Below, piece by piece: positions 37,483 to 46,555 of a DNA stretch of 64,000 bases (position 1 is its first letter; each line of letters begins with the position of its first letter). Under the pieces are notes generated by a model, which was not told the origin of the DNA, ran no database searches, and was given only the letters and a program-made list of their open reading frames with translations. A program made the translations under genes and the position numbers. The stretch comes from Aquisalimonas sp. 2447. Its GTDB lineage: Bacteria; Pseudomonadota; Gammaproteobacteria; Nitrococcales; Aquisalimonadaceae. Location: positions 650,501-714,500 of the forward strand of contig NZ_CP050695.1 in assembly GCF_012044895.1 (NCBI RefSeq). Reading direction: 5' to 3'.

Positions 37483-37501
37483 TCCAACGGAGGCAACACC
37501 C

Positions 37502-38083
37502 ATGCGACATCTTCTGACCAGCAGCGCGACCGCCCTGGCCCTTGCCGTGACCATGAGCACCGCCCATGCCGAGCCGGAGCACTACAACCTGGATACCGAA
37601 CACAGCTTCATCCAGTTCAAGATCAGCCATCTGGGCTTTTCCTGGCTGGTGGGCCGGTTCAACGACTTCGAGGGCGAGTTCACCTACGATCCTGACGAAC
37701 CCGCCAATTCCGAGGTGAACGTCACCGTGCAGACGCAGAGCATCGACTCCAACCACTCGGAGCGGGACCGTCATCTGCGCGACGACGATTTTCTGGACGT
37801 GAGCGAATACCCCGAGGCGCGCTTCGTGTCCACGGATTTCGAACGGACGGGAGAGGGCGAGTACACCCTGAACGGCGAGCTGACCCTGCATGGCACCACA
37901 CGGCCCATCAGCATCGATGTCACCCACGTGGGCGCCGGCGAGGACCCGTGGGGCGAGTATCGCCGCGGCTTCGAGGGCACCGTGACGCTGACCCGCGCGG
38001 ACTTCGGCATCGACTACGATCTGGGCGAAGAGGCCGAGGAAGTGGAGATGTATCTCTCGGTGGAAGGTATTCGGCAGGACTGA
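37502..38083 (+). CDS. YceI family periplasmic lipid-binding protein
   Basis: The 193-residue protein begins with a signal peptide (MRHLLTSSATALALAVTMST, cleavage near AHA-EP). The mature part has the YceI lipocalin-like fold, with NLDTEHSFIQFKISHLGFS at the start, SIDSNHSERDRHLRDDDFLD in the middle and LHGTTRPISIDV. These proteins carry polyisoprenoid or quinone ligands in the periplasm. It follows cytochrome b561 by 19 bases and ends just before a terminator. Confidence 0.93.
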   Translation: MRHLLTSSATALALAVTMSTAHAEPEHYNLDTEHSFIQFKISHLGFSWLVGRFNDFEGEFTYDPDEPANSEVNVTVQTQSIDSNHSERDRHLRDDDFLDVSEYPEARFVSTDFERTGEGEYTLNGELTLHGTTRPISIDVTHVGAGEDPWGEYRRGFEGTVTLTRADFGIDYDLGEEAEEVEMYLSVEGIRQD

Positions 38084-38111
38084 GGCTGAAGCGACGGTCG
38101 TCGGTACTGGA

Positions 38112-38142
38112 AGGGTCGGCCGCGCATTGGCCGGCCCTTTTT
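38112..38142 (+). terminator. Terminator after the b561-yceI operon
   Basis: AGGGTCGGCC pairs with GGCCGGCCCT around a short loop, with one T-G mismatch, and is followed by TTTTT. It lies 29 bases after the yceI stop. Confidence 0.85.
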
Positions 38143-38206
38143 CGTCTCGCGGGATGGCTCGGGCCCTGGCATGAAGCCTCTGCGCAGCATTGACAGATCT
38201 GTTCTG

Positions 38207-38964
38207 TCAGGTCTTTAGTCGGTACCCGGTCTTGAAAATCCACCACACCACGGCGAGGCAGACGGTCAGGAAGGCGCCGATGGTCAGCAGACTGGCCGCG
38301 AGGCTGACGTCGGCGATGCCGTAGAAGCTCCAGCGGAAGCCACTGATGAGGTAGACCACCGGGTTGAACAGCGTCACGGTCTGCCACGCAGGGGGCAGCA
38401 TGTCGATGGCGTAGAAAGTGCCGCCCAGGAAGGCCAGCGGGGTGATGATCAGCAGCGGGATGAACTGCAGCTTCTCGAAGCCGTCCGCCCAGATTCCGAT
38501 GATGAAACCCAGCAGGCTGAAGGTCACCGCCGTGAGCACCAGGAACACGATCATCCACACCGGGTGAGCGATCTGCAGGTCCACGAACAGGTTGGCCGTG
38601 GCGAGGATGATCAGCCCCAGAATGACGGATTTGGTCGCCGCCGCGCCGACGTAGCCCAGCACGATCTCGAAGGATGACACCGGTGCCGACAGCAGCTCGT
38701 AGATGGTGCCGTTGAACTTGGGAAAGTAGATGGCGAAGGCGGCGTTGGACACGCTCTGGGTGAGCAACATGAGCATGATCAGCCCGGGCACGATGAATGC
38801 GCCGTAGCTTACGCCACCCACCTCGGTGATGTGGGAGCCGATGGCGGCACCGAACACCACGAAGTACAGCGAGGTGGAGAGCACCGGGGAGACCACACTC
38901 TGGAACAGCGTCCGCAGGGCGCGGTGCATCTCGTGGGCATAGATGGTACGGACAGCGTAAATGT

Positions 38965-38968
<4 letters not shown>
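38207..38968 (-). CDS. ABC-2 type permease, YadH-like
   Basis: The 253-residue permease has six hydrophobic helices. Its N-terminal amphipathic segment ([20 protein letters not shown] then [11 protein letters not shown]) is like that of E. coli YadH. This ABC-2 class exports drugs, polysaccharides or lipids. Its start overlaps the ATPase stop by four bases, so the two are translationally coupled. The substrate is unknown. Confidence 0.88.
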
Positions 38969-39978
<1,010 letters not shown>

Positions 39979-40056
39979 GAAGGGAACGATCCGTGCGCTA
40001 AAGGCGCGCTGCATAAAGCGCATAGTGTAACTGATCGACAGCCGACTGCGGGACGG

Positions 40057-40746
40057 TTAGCGCGGGTATTGCCGTCCCCAGATGTCCTCGAATACCAGGT
40101 CGTTCAGCGTCCGGCGCTGATCCCAGCCCTCCTGCTCCAGCATGGGGGCGTCGTAGAACTGCTCCACGTGGCCAAGGCAGAGAATGGCGATCGGGCGCCC
40201 CCCTTCCGGGATGCCCAGCAGTGTGCGCAGCGTTTCGGGATCGAACAGGGACACCCAGCCCATACCGAGGCCCTCGGCGCGGGCGGCAAGCCACAGGTTC
40301 TGGATGCCGCAGGCCACTGAAGCCAGATCCATCTCCGGCAGTGTGCGCCGGCCGAACACGAACCGCTCCCGGTCCGGCATCAGCGAGACCACCAGGACCT
40401 CTCCGGCTTCGCGGATGCCCTCCACCTTCAGCCGCATGAACTCGGCTCCGCGCTCGCCCAGGGCGTCAGCGGTGGCCAGGCGTTCCGCCTCCACCAGTTC
40501 TCCGAGCCTGCCCCGCAGGCCACGGTCGGTCACGCGGATGAAACGCCATGGCTGCATGTAGCCGACACTGGGGGCGCAGTGCGCGGCCTCCAGCAGGCGG
40601 GTGAGGATCGCCGGCGCCACCGGATCCGGCAGGAAGTGGCGCATGTCGCGGCGGCTGCGAATGGCCCGGTACACGGCTTCGATTTCGGGGGACGAGAACG
40701 CATGCGGCGTGGCGCCCCCGGATTCATCGCGGGATGATACACTCAT
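40057..40746 (-). CDS. bluB: 5,6-dimethylbenzimidazole synthase
   Basis: This 229-residue nitroreductase-fold enzyme resembles BluB, which breaks down reduced FMN with oxygen to form dimethylbenzimidazole, the lower ligand of cobalamin. Landmarks are YRAIRSRRDMRHFLPDPV for flavin phosphate binding, HCAPSVGYMQPWRFI and RTLPEMDLASVACGIQNLWL. The start at 40746 is chosen because it gives the family length. The frame upstream is not coding. No other cobalamin genes are in the window, so salvage or distant biosynthesis must supply the rest. Confidence 0.87.
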   Translation of the reverse strand: MSVSSRDESGGATPHAFSSPEIEAVYRAIRSRRDMRHFLPDPVAPAILTRLLEAAHCAPSVGYMQPWRFIRVTDRGLRGRLGELVEAERLATADALGERGAEFMRLKVEGIREAGEVLVVSLMPDRERFVFGRRTLPEMDLASVACGIQNLWLAARAEGLGMGWVSLFDPETLRTLLGIPEGGRPIAILCLGHVEQFYDAPMLEQEGWDQRRTLNDLVFEDIWGRQYPR

Positions 40747-40796
40747 GGCCGCGAAGCCTAGCACATCCCTGTGCCGGCCTGCGGCGGGGCGTTTCT

Positions 40797-42221
40797 TCAG
40801 TAGCCGATGTCCCGGTAGGACCGCGAGATTTTCTCGATGGCAATGGCGTAGGCGGCCATGCGGTAGTCGCGGATGCGGTCGTCGCTGCGCCTGCGCTCGA
40901 TGATCTCCCGGAACGCGAGCCGCATGGTGTCGTCCAGGCCGGAGCGCACCAGGTCGAACTCGTCCGCGCCGCGGGCGATCTCGTTGTGAATCCAGTCGGG
41001 CACCTTGGTGTTGGTTGCCATTTCGATGGCGGTGACGATGTGGTTGCCCCGGGCCTCGTGGAAGCGTTTTTCGATACGGCCGAAGCGCACGTGGGCCAGG
41101 TTCCGGATCCACTCGAAGTAGGAGACGATGACGCCGCCGGCATTGCAGAAGGCGTCGGGGATGATCTCCACGCCGCGCTGCTGGAGGATGGCGTCGGCCT
41201 CGTAGGTCACCGGCCCGTTGGCCGCCTCGGCGATGAGGCGGGTCTTGATCCTCGGCGCATTCTCCTCATGGATGACCCCTTCCAGCGCCGCCGGGATGAG
41301 AATGTCGCAGTCCATCTCCAGGATCTGCGCGCCGTTTTCCTCGTATGCGCCGCCGTGGAAGCCCTTGACTCCGCCGTTGGCCTGGATGTGCGTGCGCAGG
41401 GCGTCAACATCGATGCCGTCCTGGTTGACCACGGCGCCGTCGCGCTCGATCACCGCGATCACCCGGGCACTGTCATCCCTGGAGAGGAAATGCGCGGCGT
41501 GATAGCCCACGTTTCCCAGGCCCTGGACGATGACCCGTTTGCCCTCGAGGCCGCCGCTCAGCCCTGCCCGCTGGACCTCCTCGCCATTGCGGAAGAACTC
41601 CCGCAGGGCGTACTGGACGCCGCGCCCGGTGGCCTCGTTGCGCCCGCGGACCCCGCCGTGTTCCACCGGCTTGCCGGTGACCGCGCCGATGTAGTTGATG
41701 TCATCGGGGAACAGCTGGCGGTAGGTGTCCACCATCCAGCCCATCTCCCGGGGGCCGGTGCCCATGTCCGGCGCCGGCACGTTCTTGGCCGGGCTGAGGT
41801 AGCCCTTCTTGATAAGCTCCCGGGCGAAACGCCGGGTGATGGCCTCCAACTGCTTCCGGGTGTAGTTCCGGGGCTCCAGAATCAAGCCGCCCTTGGAGCC
41901 GCCGAAGGGCACGTCGACGATGGCGCACTTGTAGGTCATCAGCGCCGCCAGGGCTTCCACCTCGTCCTGATCCACGTGGGTGGCATAGCGGATGCCGCCC
42001 TTGGCCGGCAGGCGGTGGTCGCTATGGGTGGCCCGCCAGCCGGTGAATATTTCGGCACGGCCGTCGATCTCCACCGGGAACGAGACCTGCAGCACCGAGT
42101 CGCAGCTCTTGAGCGCATCCCCCATGCCGGGCTCCAGCTGCATTACCTCGATGGCGTGGTCCACCATGTGATCGACACTTTCCCGGAATGACAGGCCGCC
42201 CTGTGCGAGTTTCTCCCCCAT
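40797..42221 (-). CDS. Glu/Leu/Phe/Val dehydrogenase (glutamate dehydrogenase)
   Basis: The 474-residue enzyme has the substrate motif PAKGGIRYATHVDQDEVEAL with the substrate lysine, the catalytic region PAPDMGTGPREMGWMVD and a Rossmann domain with GLGNVGYHAAHF. It most likely interconverts glutamate and 2-oxoglutarate using NAD. Family members of this length that lack the E. coli GdhA signature are commonly NAD-linked and catabolic. The coenzyme preference is not proven. It lies alone on its strand, with a 205-base upstream region that shows no other gene. Confidence 0.88.
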   Translation of the reverse strand: MGEKLAQGGLSFRESVDHMVDHAIEVMQLEPGMGDALKSCDSVLQVSFPVEIDGRAEIFTGWRATHSDHRLPAKGGIRYATHVDQDEVEALAALMTYKCAIVDVPFGGSKGGLILEPRNYTRKQLEAITRRFARELIKKGYLSPAKNVPAPDMGTGPREMGWMVDTYRQLFPDDINYIGAVTGKPVEHGGVRGRNEATGRGVQYALREFFRNGEEVQRAGLSGGLEGKRVIVQGLGNVGYHAAHFLSRDDSARVIAVIERDGAVVNQDGIDVDALRTHIQANGGVKGFHGGAYEENGAQILEMDCDILIPAALEGVIHEENAPRIKTRLIAEAANGPVTYEADAILQQRGVEIIPDAFCNAGGVIVSYFEWIRNLAHVRFGRIEKRFHEARGNHIVTAIEMATNTKVPDWIHNEIARGADEFDLVRSGLDDTMRLAFREIIERRRSDDRIRDYRMAAYAIAIEKISRSYRDIGY

Positions 42222-42426
42222 GATCAGCTCCTTTCTGCTTGTTGGTTGTTGCGATGTGCGGTGCGTTGCCGCGTGGTCGTCGGCGCCCAGTACCTCGGTG
42301 ACACTATGTTCCGGACAAGGTAGCTCAACGGCGGGATGTCAGCGAGGGACCTGCGTTGGCGTCGACAGCGCGTGAATCACCGAAGCATTCGGCACTGCCT
42401 GCGGGGATCAGCGGCGTCGTTGTACT

Positions 42427-43092
42427 TCAGCTCCCGGACTGCAGTTCCGCGAACACCTCGCGCATTGTCTCCGGCGTGAACTGCATGGTATCCACCCCGG
42501 GTGATCGCCAGCTCCGGTAGCGCTCGCCCCGCAGGCGTTTCGCCAGTTCGATAGCGTCGTAGATCTCGATGCCGTAGACCCAGTTGGCCATGATCAGGAT
42601 GGCCGCCATGTGCGCGCCCTCGTTGGAGGTGGCGCAGATGTCCTTGATCAGATGGATGCGGTAGTCCCGGAAGTAGCCGTCGAAGACGGAGGTCATCAGG
42701 CAGCCGTCCGTCACCAGGCCGCCGATGAGCAGGTTCTTCGTCCCCAGGCTGCGCAGGGTCAGATCCAGATTGGTGGCGTAGAAACTACTCCAGCGCTGCT
42801 TGTCGATCACGATGTCCCCGGGCTGCGGGGCGATGGCGTCGATGATGTCCACGTCCGCGGTGTCCGCGGCATAGAGCTGCGGGCGTCCGTCGGCATTCAG
42901 CGGTTCGTCGAGGGACAAGCCGACACCGTCGGCGCGGTTGATCTGCCGGGTGTAAATCACAGGGATGCCGATTGCGCGGGCGCAATCGAGCAGGTGGCTG
43001 GTGTTGTCGACCACGGCGTCCACGCCCCGGACGCCGAAGTCGCTCTCCTTCTGAAGATCGATGAGAACCAGTGCAGTGTCGGACAATTCCAT
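42427..43092 (-). CDS. Isochorismatase-family cysteine hydrolase
   Basis: The 221-residue protein has the family triad Asp12 (LVLIDLQKE), Lys98 (IDKQRWSSF) and Cys131 (LVTDGCLMTS). These enzymes hydrolyse amides or isochorismate-like substrates. The substrate here is unknown. Candidates include ureidoacrylate, biuret or nicotinamide relatives, and no catabolic cluster supports a choice. It is divergent from the BLUF gene across a 201-base spacer. Confidence 0.88.
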   Translation of the reverse strand: MELSDTALVLIDLQKESDFGVRGVDAVVDNTSHLLDCARAIGIPVIYTRQINRADGVGLSLDEPLNADGRPQLYAADTADVDIIDAIAPQPGDIVIDKQRWSSFYATNLDLTLRSLGTKNLLIGGLVTDGCLMTSVFDGYFRDYRIHLIKDICATSNEGAHMAAILIMANWVYGIEIYDAIELAKRLRGERYRSWRSPGVDTMQFTPETMREVFAELQSGS

Positions 43093-43293
43093 GGGTAGCT
43101 CCGGTGGCCGCTCATGCTGGCATCCCTCCCGGCTGTCAGCGGAACGTGGGCGGGAGGCGCGACGGCGCGCAGTCTAACGTGAAATCTGCCCCGTTTCCCC
43201 GAAATGGGGTGTCCGGAGCCGGCTTGCGAAGCCGTGTCGGTTTGCGCATGCTCCGGAGTTTCCGCGTGAACAAACAGACAAGAGGCAGCATTC

Positions 43294-43809
43294 ATGGGTG
43301 AAGACCTGGTACGGCTGAACTATGCGAGCACGGCAACGTTCGAACCCAATGAAGCCGGTGGGATCGAGGTGGAGGTGGCACGCATTCTCGCCCAATCGCG
43401 GAAGAACAATAAGGCCAAGGCGGTCGGCGGCGTCCTGCATTACGGCAACGGCTACTTCTTCCAGGCCCTGGAAGGCGAGCGAGGGGTCGTCAATGACCTC
43501 TACAAGACCATCTCGTCGGATCCCCGGCACCGAGACGTGCAGATTCTCTCCGTGAACCCCGTTCAGGAGCGGCTGTTCGCCGACTGGTCGATGAAATACG
43601 TCCCCATTGAGGAGCAGATCAAGGGACTTCTTGATCGCCACCGCATCGAGTTCAATCCCTACCGCTTCGATGACGCCTTCATTCGGGAATTCCTTGAGTT
43701 GTGCGTCTACGGTCAGGATCCCACGACGCGACTTGAGCAGGAGGCCGAGCGGGACGCCGCAGAAGGTCGCGACCAGCGGCCCTGGTGGAAACGGTTGCTG
43801 GGATTGTAG
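43294..43809 (+). CDS. Short BLUF-domain blue-light receptor
   Basis: The 171-residue protein begins with a BLUF domain of about 100 residues that binds FAD. The key photocycle residues are present at canonical spacing: Tyr10, Asn39, Gln57, Trp98 and Met100, corresponding to Tyr21, Asn45, Gln63, Trp104 and Met106 of AppA. No EAL or GGDEF output domain is attached. The C-terminal 70 residues are helical and basic and may contact partners. It is followed by a glycosyltransferase gene 15 bases downstream. Confidence 0.93.
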   Translation: MGEDLVRLNYASTATFEPNEAGGIEVEVARILAQSRKNNKAKAVGGVLHYGNGYFFQALEGERGVVNDLYKTISSDPRHRDVQILSVNPVQERLFADWSMKYVPIEEQIKGLLDRHRIEFNPYRFDDAFIREFLELCVYGQDPTTRLEQEAERDAAEGRDQRPWWKRLLGL

Positions 43810-43824
43810 GGCCATGCCGCCGCC

Positions 43825-44916
43825 ATGGACCCCGCCGGCGCCATGACATTGCCCACCGTCTGGCTGCTGTCGGCCTACCGGGCGGACAGTCACGCCGCCT
43901 GGGCGGACTGGCTCACCGCTGAAGTGACAGCAGTGGACTGGGTGGTGCGGGAGTTGCCCGGCCGTCATTTCCGCTGGCGGATTCGTGGCAACCCACTGTC
44001 CTGGCTGGATGAGCTCCCTGAACTGGTGCCCGCGCGTATCCTTGCCACCTCCATGGTGGATATCGCCACGCTCAAGGGGCTCCATCCGCGGTTGGCCCGC
44101 GTTCCCGTGGACTACTACTTCCACGAAAACCAGTTCGCCTACCCGGTGAGCGCGCAGCAGGTGCGTTCGGTGGAGCCGCAAATCGTCCAACTCTACGGTG
44201 CGCTGGCCGCGGACCGGCTGCTGTTCAACTCCGTGTTCAATCGCGACTCCTTTCTGGAGGGCGTGGATGAGCTGCTGCGCCGCATGCCGGACGCCGTCCC
44301 GCGAGGCGTGCGCCGGCGTCTCGCCCCGCGCTGTGATGTGCTGCCGGTGCCCGTGCAGGCGGTGCCCCCTGCCCGCGAGCGCGATCCCCGGCTGATCCTG
44401 TGGAACCACCGCTGGGAGTACGACAAGGCGCCGGAGGTGTTCGCCGACGCCCTGGTGCGACTGCATGACTCCGGCCGCGACTTCCGACTGGCCCTGCTGG
44501 GGCGCCGACCGCCGCGGGAAACGCCGGCCGCACTGACGCGCATCCGCGAGATGATGCCGGAGCGCATCATCGCCGATGGTCGGGTGGATGACGCCCGCTA
44601 TCGTGCGCTGGTGGGCGGTGCGGGCGTCGTCGTGAGCTCGGCGATCCACGAGTTCCAGGGTCTGTCCGTGCTGGAGGCGTGCAGTGCCGGGGCGCGGCCG
44701 CTGGTACCGGATGCCCTGTGCTATCCGGAGCAGTACCCGGGACACTACCGCTACCCGCCGGGGGATGCCCGGGCGCTGGCCGACCGGCTCGCCGGCTGGC
44801 TGGACGGCGGTCTGCCGGAGCCGGTGGACGTTTCTGCCTGGCTGGCAACGGCCGTGGCTCCCCGCTGGCGGAGCCTGTTCTCACCTGATGTCGTAACTGA
44901 CGAGGATCTGTCGTGA
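43825..44916 (+). CDS. DUF3524 glycosyltransferase (tRNA-queuosine mannosyltransferase type)
   Basis: The 363-residue protein has the N-terminal DUF3524 block (VWLLSAYRADSHAAWADWL, VDYYFHENQFAYPVS) and a GT-B C-terminal half with LILWNHRWEYDKAPEVF and SSAIHEFQGLSVLEA. The human member GTDC1 mannosylates queuosine in tRNA, and bacterial DUF3524 proteins are now often given that name. The bacterial substrate is inferred. The start is the ATG at 43825. A second ATG at 43843 (MTLPTVW) is equally likely. It overlaps the next gene at TGATG. Confidence 0.85.
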   Translation: MDPAGAMTLPTVWLLSAYRADSHAAWADWLTAEVTAVDWVVRELPGRHFRWRIRGNPLSWLDELPELVPARILATSMVDIATLKGLHPRLARVPVDYYFHENQFAYPVSAQQVRSVEPQIVQLYGALAADRLLFNSVFNRDSFLEGVDELLRRMPDAVPRGVRRRLAPRCDVLPVPVQAVPPARERDPRLILWNHRWEYDKAPEVFADALVRLHDSGRDFRLALLGRRPPRETPAALTRIREMMPERIIADGRVDDARYRALVGGAGVVVSSAIHEFQGLSVLEACSAGARPLVPDALCYPEQYPGHYRYPPGDARALADRLAGWLDGGLPEPVDVSAWLATAVAPRWRSLFSPDVVTDEDLS

Positions 44917-45893
44917 TGTATCGCGCGATGCGCTGTACGGCGTTGACGGGGCCCGCCGCCCTGTCCCTGGAGCAAGTGGAGGAAGCAGCGCCGGGCCCTG
45001 GTGAAGTCCGGGTGCAGGTGCGGGCCATTGGCGTGAACTATCCGGACCTGCTCATGACCCGCGGTGCCTATCAACTGCGCCTGGAGCCGCCCTTCACCCC
45101 CGGCATGGAGGTGGCAGGGGAAATCGCCGAGACAGGGCCCGGCGTGCAGGACTGGTCCCCCGGTGACCGGGTGATCGCGCTGCTGCGCCACGGAGGCTAT
45201 GCCGAGCAGGTGGTAGTACCGGAGGACGCCCTGATTCCGTTGCCGACCCCGTTCGGCTTCGACGAAGGCGCCACCTTCCACGTGGCGACGCGCACGGCTT
45301 ATCACGCCCTGGTGGATCGGGGTCGTCTGCAGTCCGGCGAGACGCTGCTGGTGCTGGGCAGTACAGGAGGCGTCGGTCTGACTGCCGTGGAGATCGGTCG
45401 GCTCCAGGGGGCGCGGGTGATCGCCGTGGGTTCCAGCGACGAGCGGCTCGCCGTCGCACGGCAGCGGGGTGCCGACGCGGTGGTGAACTACCGGGAGCAG
45501 GACCTGGTGGATGCCGTGAAGTCGGTCACCGACGGTGCTGGTGTCGACGTGGTCTATGACCCCATCGGCGGTGAGCTCTCCCGTGCCAGCACCCGTTTGC
45601 TTCGCTGGAGTGGCCGGCTGCTGGTCGTGGGGTTCGCCAGCGGCGAGATCGCCGATTATCCCGCCAACCATGCGCTGCTCAAGGGTTACAGCATTGTCGG
45701 CGTGCGCGCCGGCGAAGGAGCCCGGCGTGACCCTGCCCAGGCGCAGCGCGGCCGCGAGGCCATGCTTGCCTGGGCGGAGCAGGGCCATCTGCGACCCCAT
45801 ATCTGTCGTGCATACCCCCTGGGGCAGGCCGCCGACGCGCTGAGATCCCTGGAATCGCGAGGCGTGGTTGGGCGCGTCGCGCTGCGTCCCTGA
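44916..45893 (+). CDS. Quinone oxidoreductase (zinc-independent MDR family)
   Basis: The 325-residue protein has the medium-chain dehydrogenase layout. It has an N-terminal GroES-like domain (VNYPDLLMTRGAYQ, PGMEVAGEIAETGPGV) and a Rossmann domain with LGSTGGVGLTAVEIGRLQGA. The catalytic zinc cysteine and histidine ligands are absent, as in QorA-type NADPH:quinone reductases. The ATG at 44916 shares its first base with the stop of the preceding gene, and GAGGA lies 14 bases upstream, so translational coupling is likely. Confidence 0.9.
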   Translation: MYRAMRCTALTGPAALSLEQVEEAAPGPGEVRVQVRAIGVNYPDLLMTRGAYQLRLEPPFTPGMEVAGEIAETGPGVQDWSPGDRVIALLRHGGYAEQVVVPEDALIPLPTPFGFDEGATFHVATRTAYHALVDRGRLQSGETLLVLGSTGGVGLTAVEIGRLQGARVIAVGSSDERLAVARQRGADAVVNYREQDLVDAVKSVTDGAGVDVVYDPIGGELSRASTRLLRWSGRLLVVGFASGEIADYPANHALLKGYSIVGVRAGEGARRDPAQAQRGREAMLAWAEQGHLRPHICRAYPLGQAADALRSLESRGVVGRVALRP

Positions 45894-45948
45894 CGTTTGG
45901 TTTGACCGGGCTCTCGAGCACGTGTCGGAGGAGTTGTGCATCGAGATG

Positions 45949-45977
45949 TTGCAATGCACCAAATCATGATATATGAT
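45949..45977 (+). promoter_or_regulatory. Sigma-70 promoter of the phasin gene
   Basis: TTGCAA and TATGAT are separated by exactly 17 bases, 66 bases before the phasin ATG. The hexamers lie within nested inverted repeats: an outer GTTGCAATGCA paired with TGCACCGCAAC and an inner ATCAT/ATGAT. This AT-rich stretch stands out from the local GC content. Confidence 0.65.
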
Positions 45978-46043
45978 GCACCGCAACAAGGTTGGAGAAG
46001 GGCTCCACGCCTTGGTCAATCAACGCATCGACGGAGGTGCACT

Positions 46044-46451
46044 ATGACGAATCCGACCATCAATCAGTTCAACGAACAGTTCGACAAGCTCTTCGGCGGC
46101 CCGGCCCGCGCTTTTGCCGAGCTGAGCGTCAATCACCTGGACTCCCTGGTCTCCACGCAGATGGACGCTGCCAAGGCCTACACCGATCTCGGCATCCGCC
46201 AGGTCCGCACCGCGCTGGACATCCGCGAACCGCAGGACGTGCAGAAGTACGTCCAGGGTCAGCAGGAAGTCGCCAAGGAGCTTGGTGATCGCGTGAAGGG
46301 CGACGCCGAGAAGGTAGTGGCGCTGAACCAGAAGTTTGCCGAAGAGGCGCAGAAGCTGTCCCAGCAGAACGCCCAGGGCGTGCAGAAGGCGGCCACCAGC
46401 AAGACTGGCGGCTCCAAGAGCACCGGCAAGCAGGCCGCCCAGGCCAAGTAA
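46044..46451 (+). CDS. Phasin family protein
   Basis: The 135-residue protein is helical and amphipathic, with the phasin pattern FNEQFDKLFGGPARAFAELS and long Gln/Glu/Ala/Lys-rich helices. A Lys/Ala tail (TSKTGGSKSTGKQAAQAK) follows. Phasins coat polyhydroxyalkanoate granules and control their size and number. The ATG at 46044 has GGAGG eight bases upstream. The frame upstream to 45936 is not coding because the promoter lies there. A strong terminator follows. PHA synthase is not in the window. Confidence 0.88.
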   Translation: MTNPTINQFNEQFDKLFGGPARAFAELSVNHLDSLVSTQMDAAKAYTDLGIRQVRTALDIREPQDVQKYVQGQQEVAKELGDRVKGDAEKVVALNQKFAEEAQKLSQQNAQGVQKAATSKTGGSKSTGKQAAQAK

Positions 46452-46490
46452 GACGGGCTTTGTCCGCGGCGCAGCGCCGCGGGTTGAGAG

Positions 46491-46519
46491 AAAACGCCGG
46501 CCCTCGGGCCGGCGTTTTT
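46491..46519 (+). terminator. Terminator after the phasin gene
   Basis: AAAACGCCGGCCC pairs with GGGCCGGCGTTTT around a two-base loop and ends in TTTTT. It is bidirectional in form and sits between the convergent phasin and EAL genes. Confidence 0.92.
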
Positions 46520-46555
46520 GTTCATGGTATCTGCCGGATGACCGGTGCCGGAGCG

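Noticed and set aside
42222-42426. 205-base gap upstream of glutamate dehydrogenase
   Set aside because: No gene, hairpin or clear promoter pair was found.
43093-43293. TCCGGAGC...GCTCCGGA repeat between the isochorismatase-like and BLUF genes
   Set aside because: The arms are short and GC-rich with a long spacer, so chance is likely. The region may still hold both promoters.
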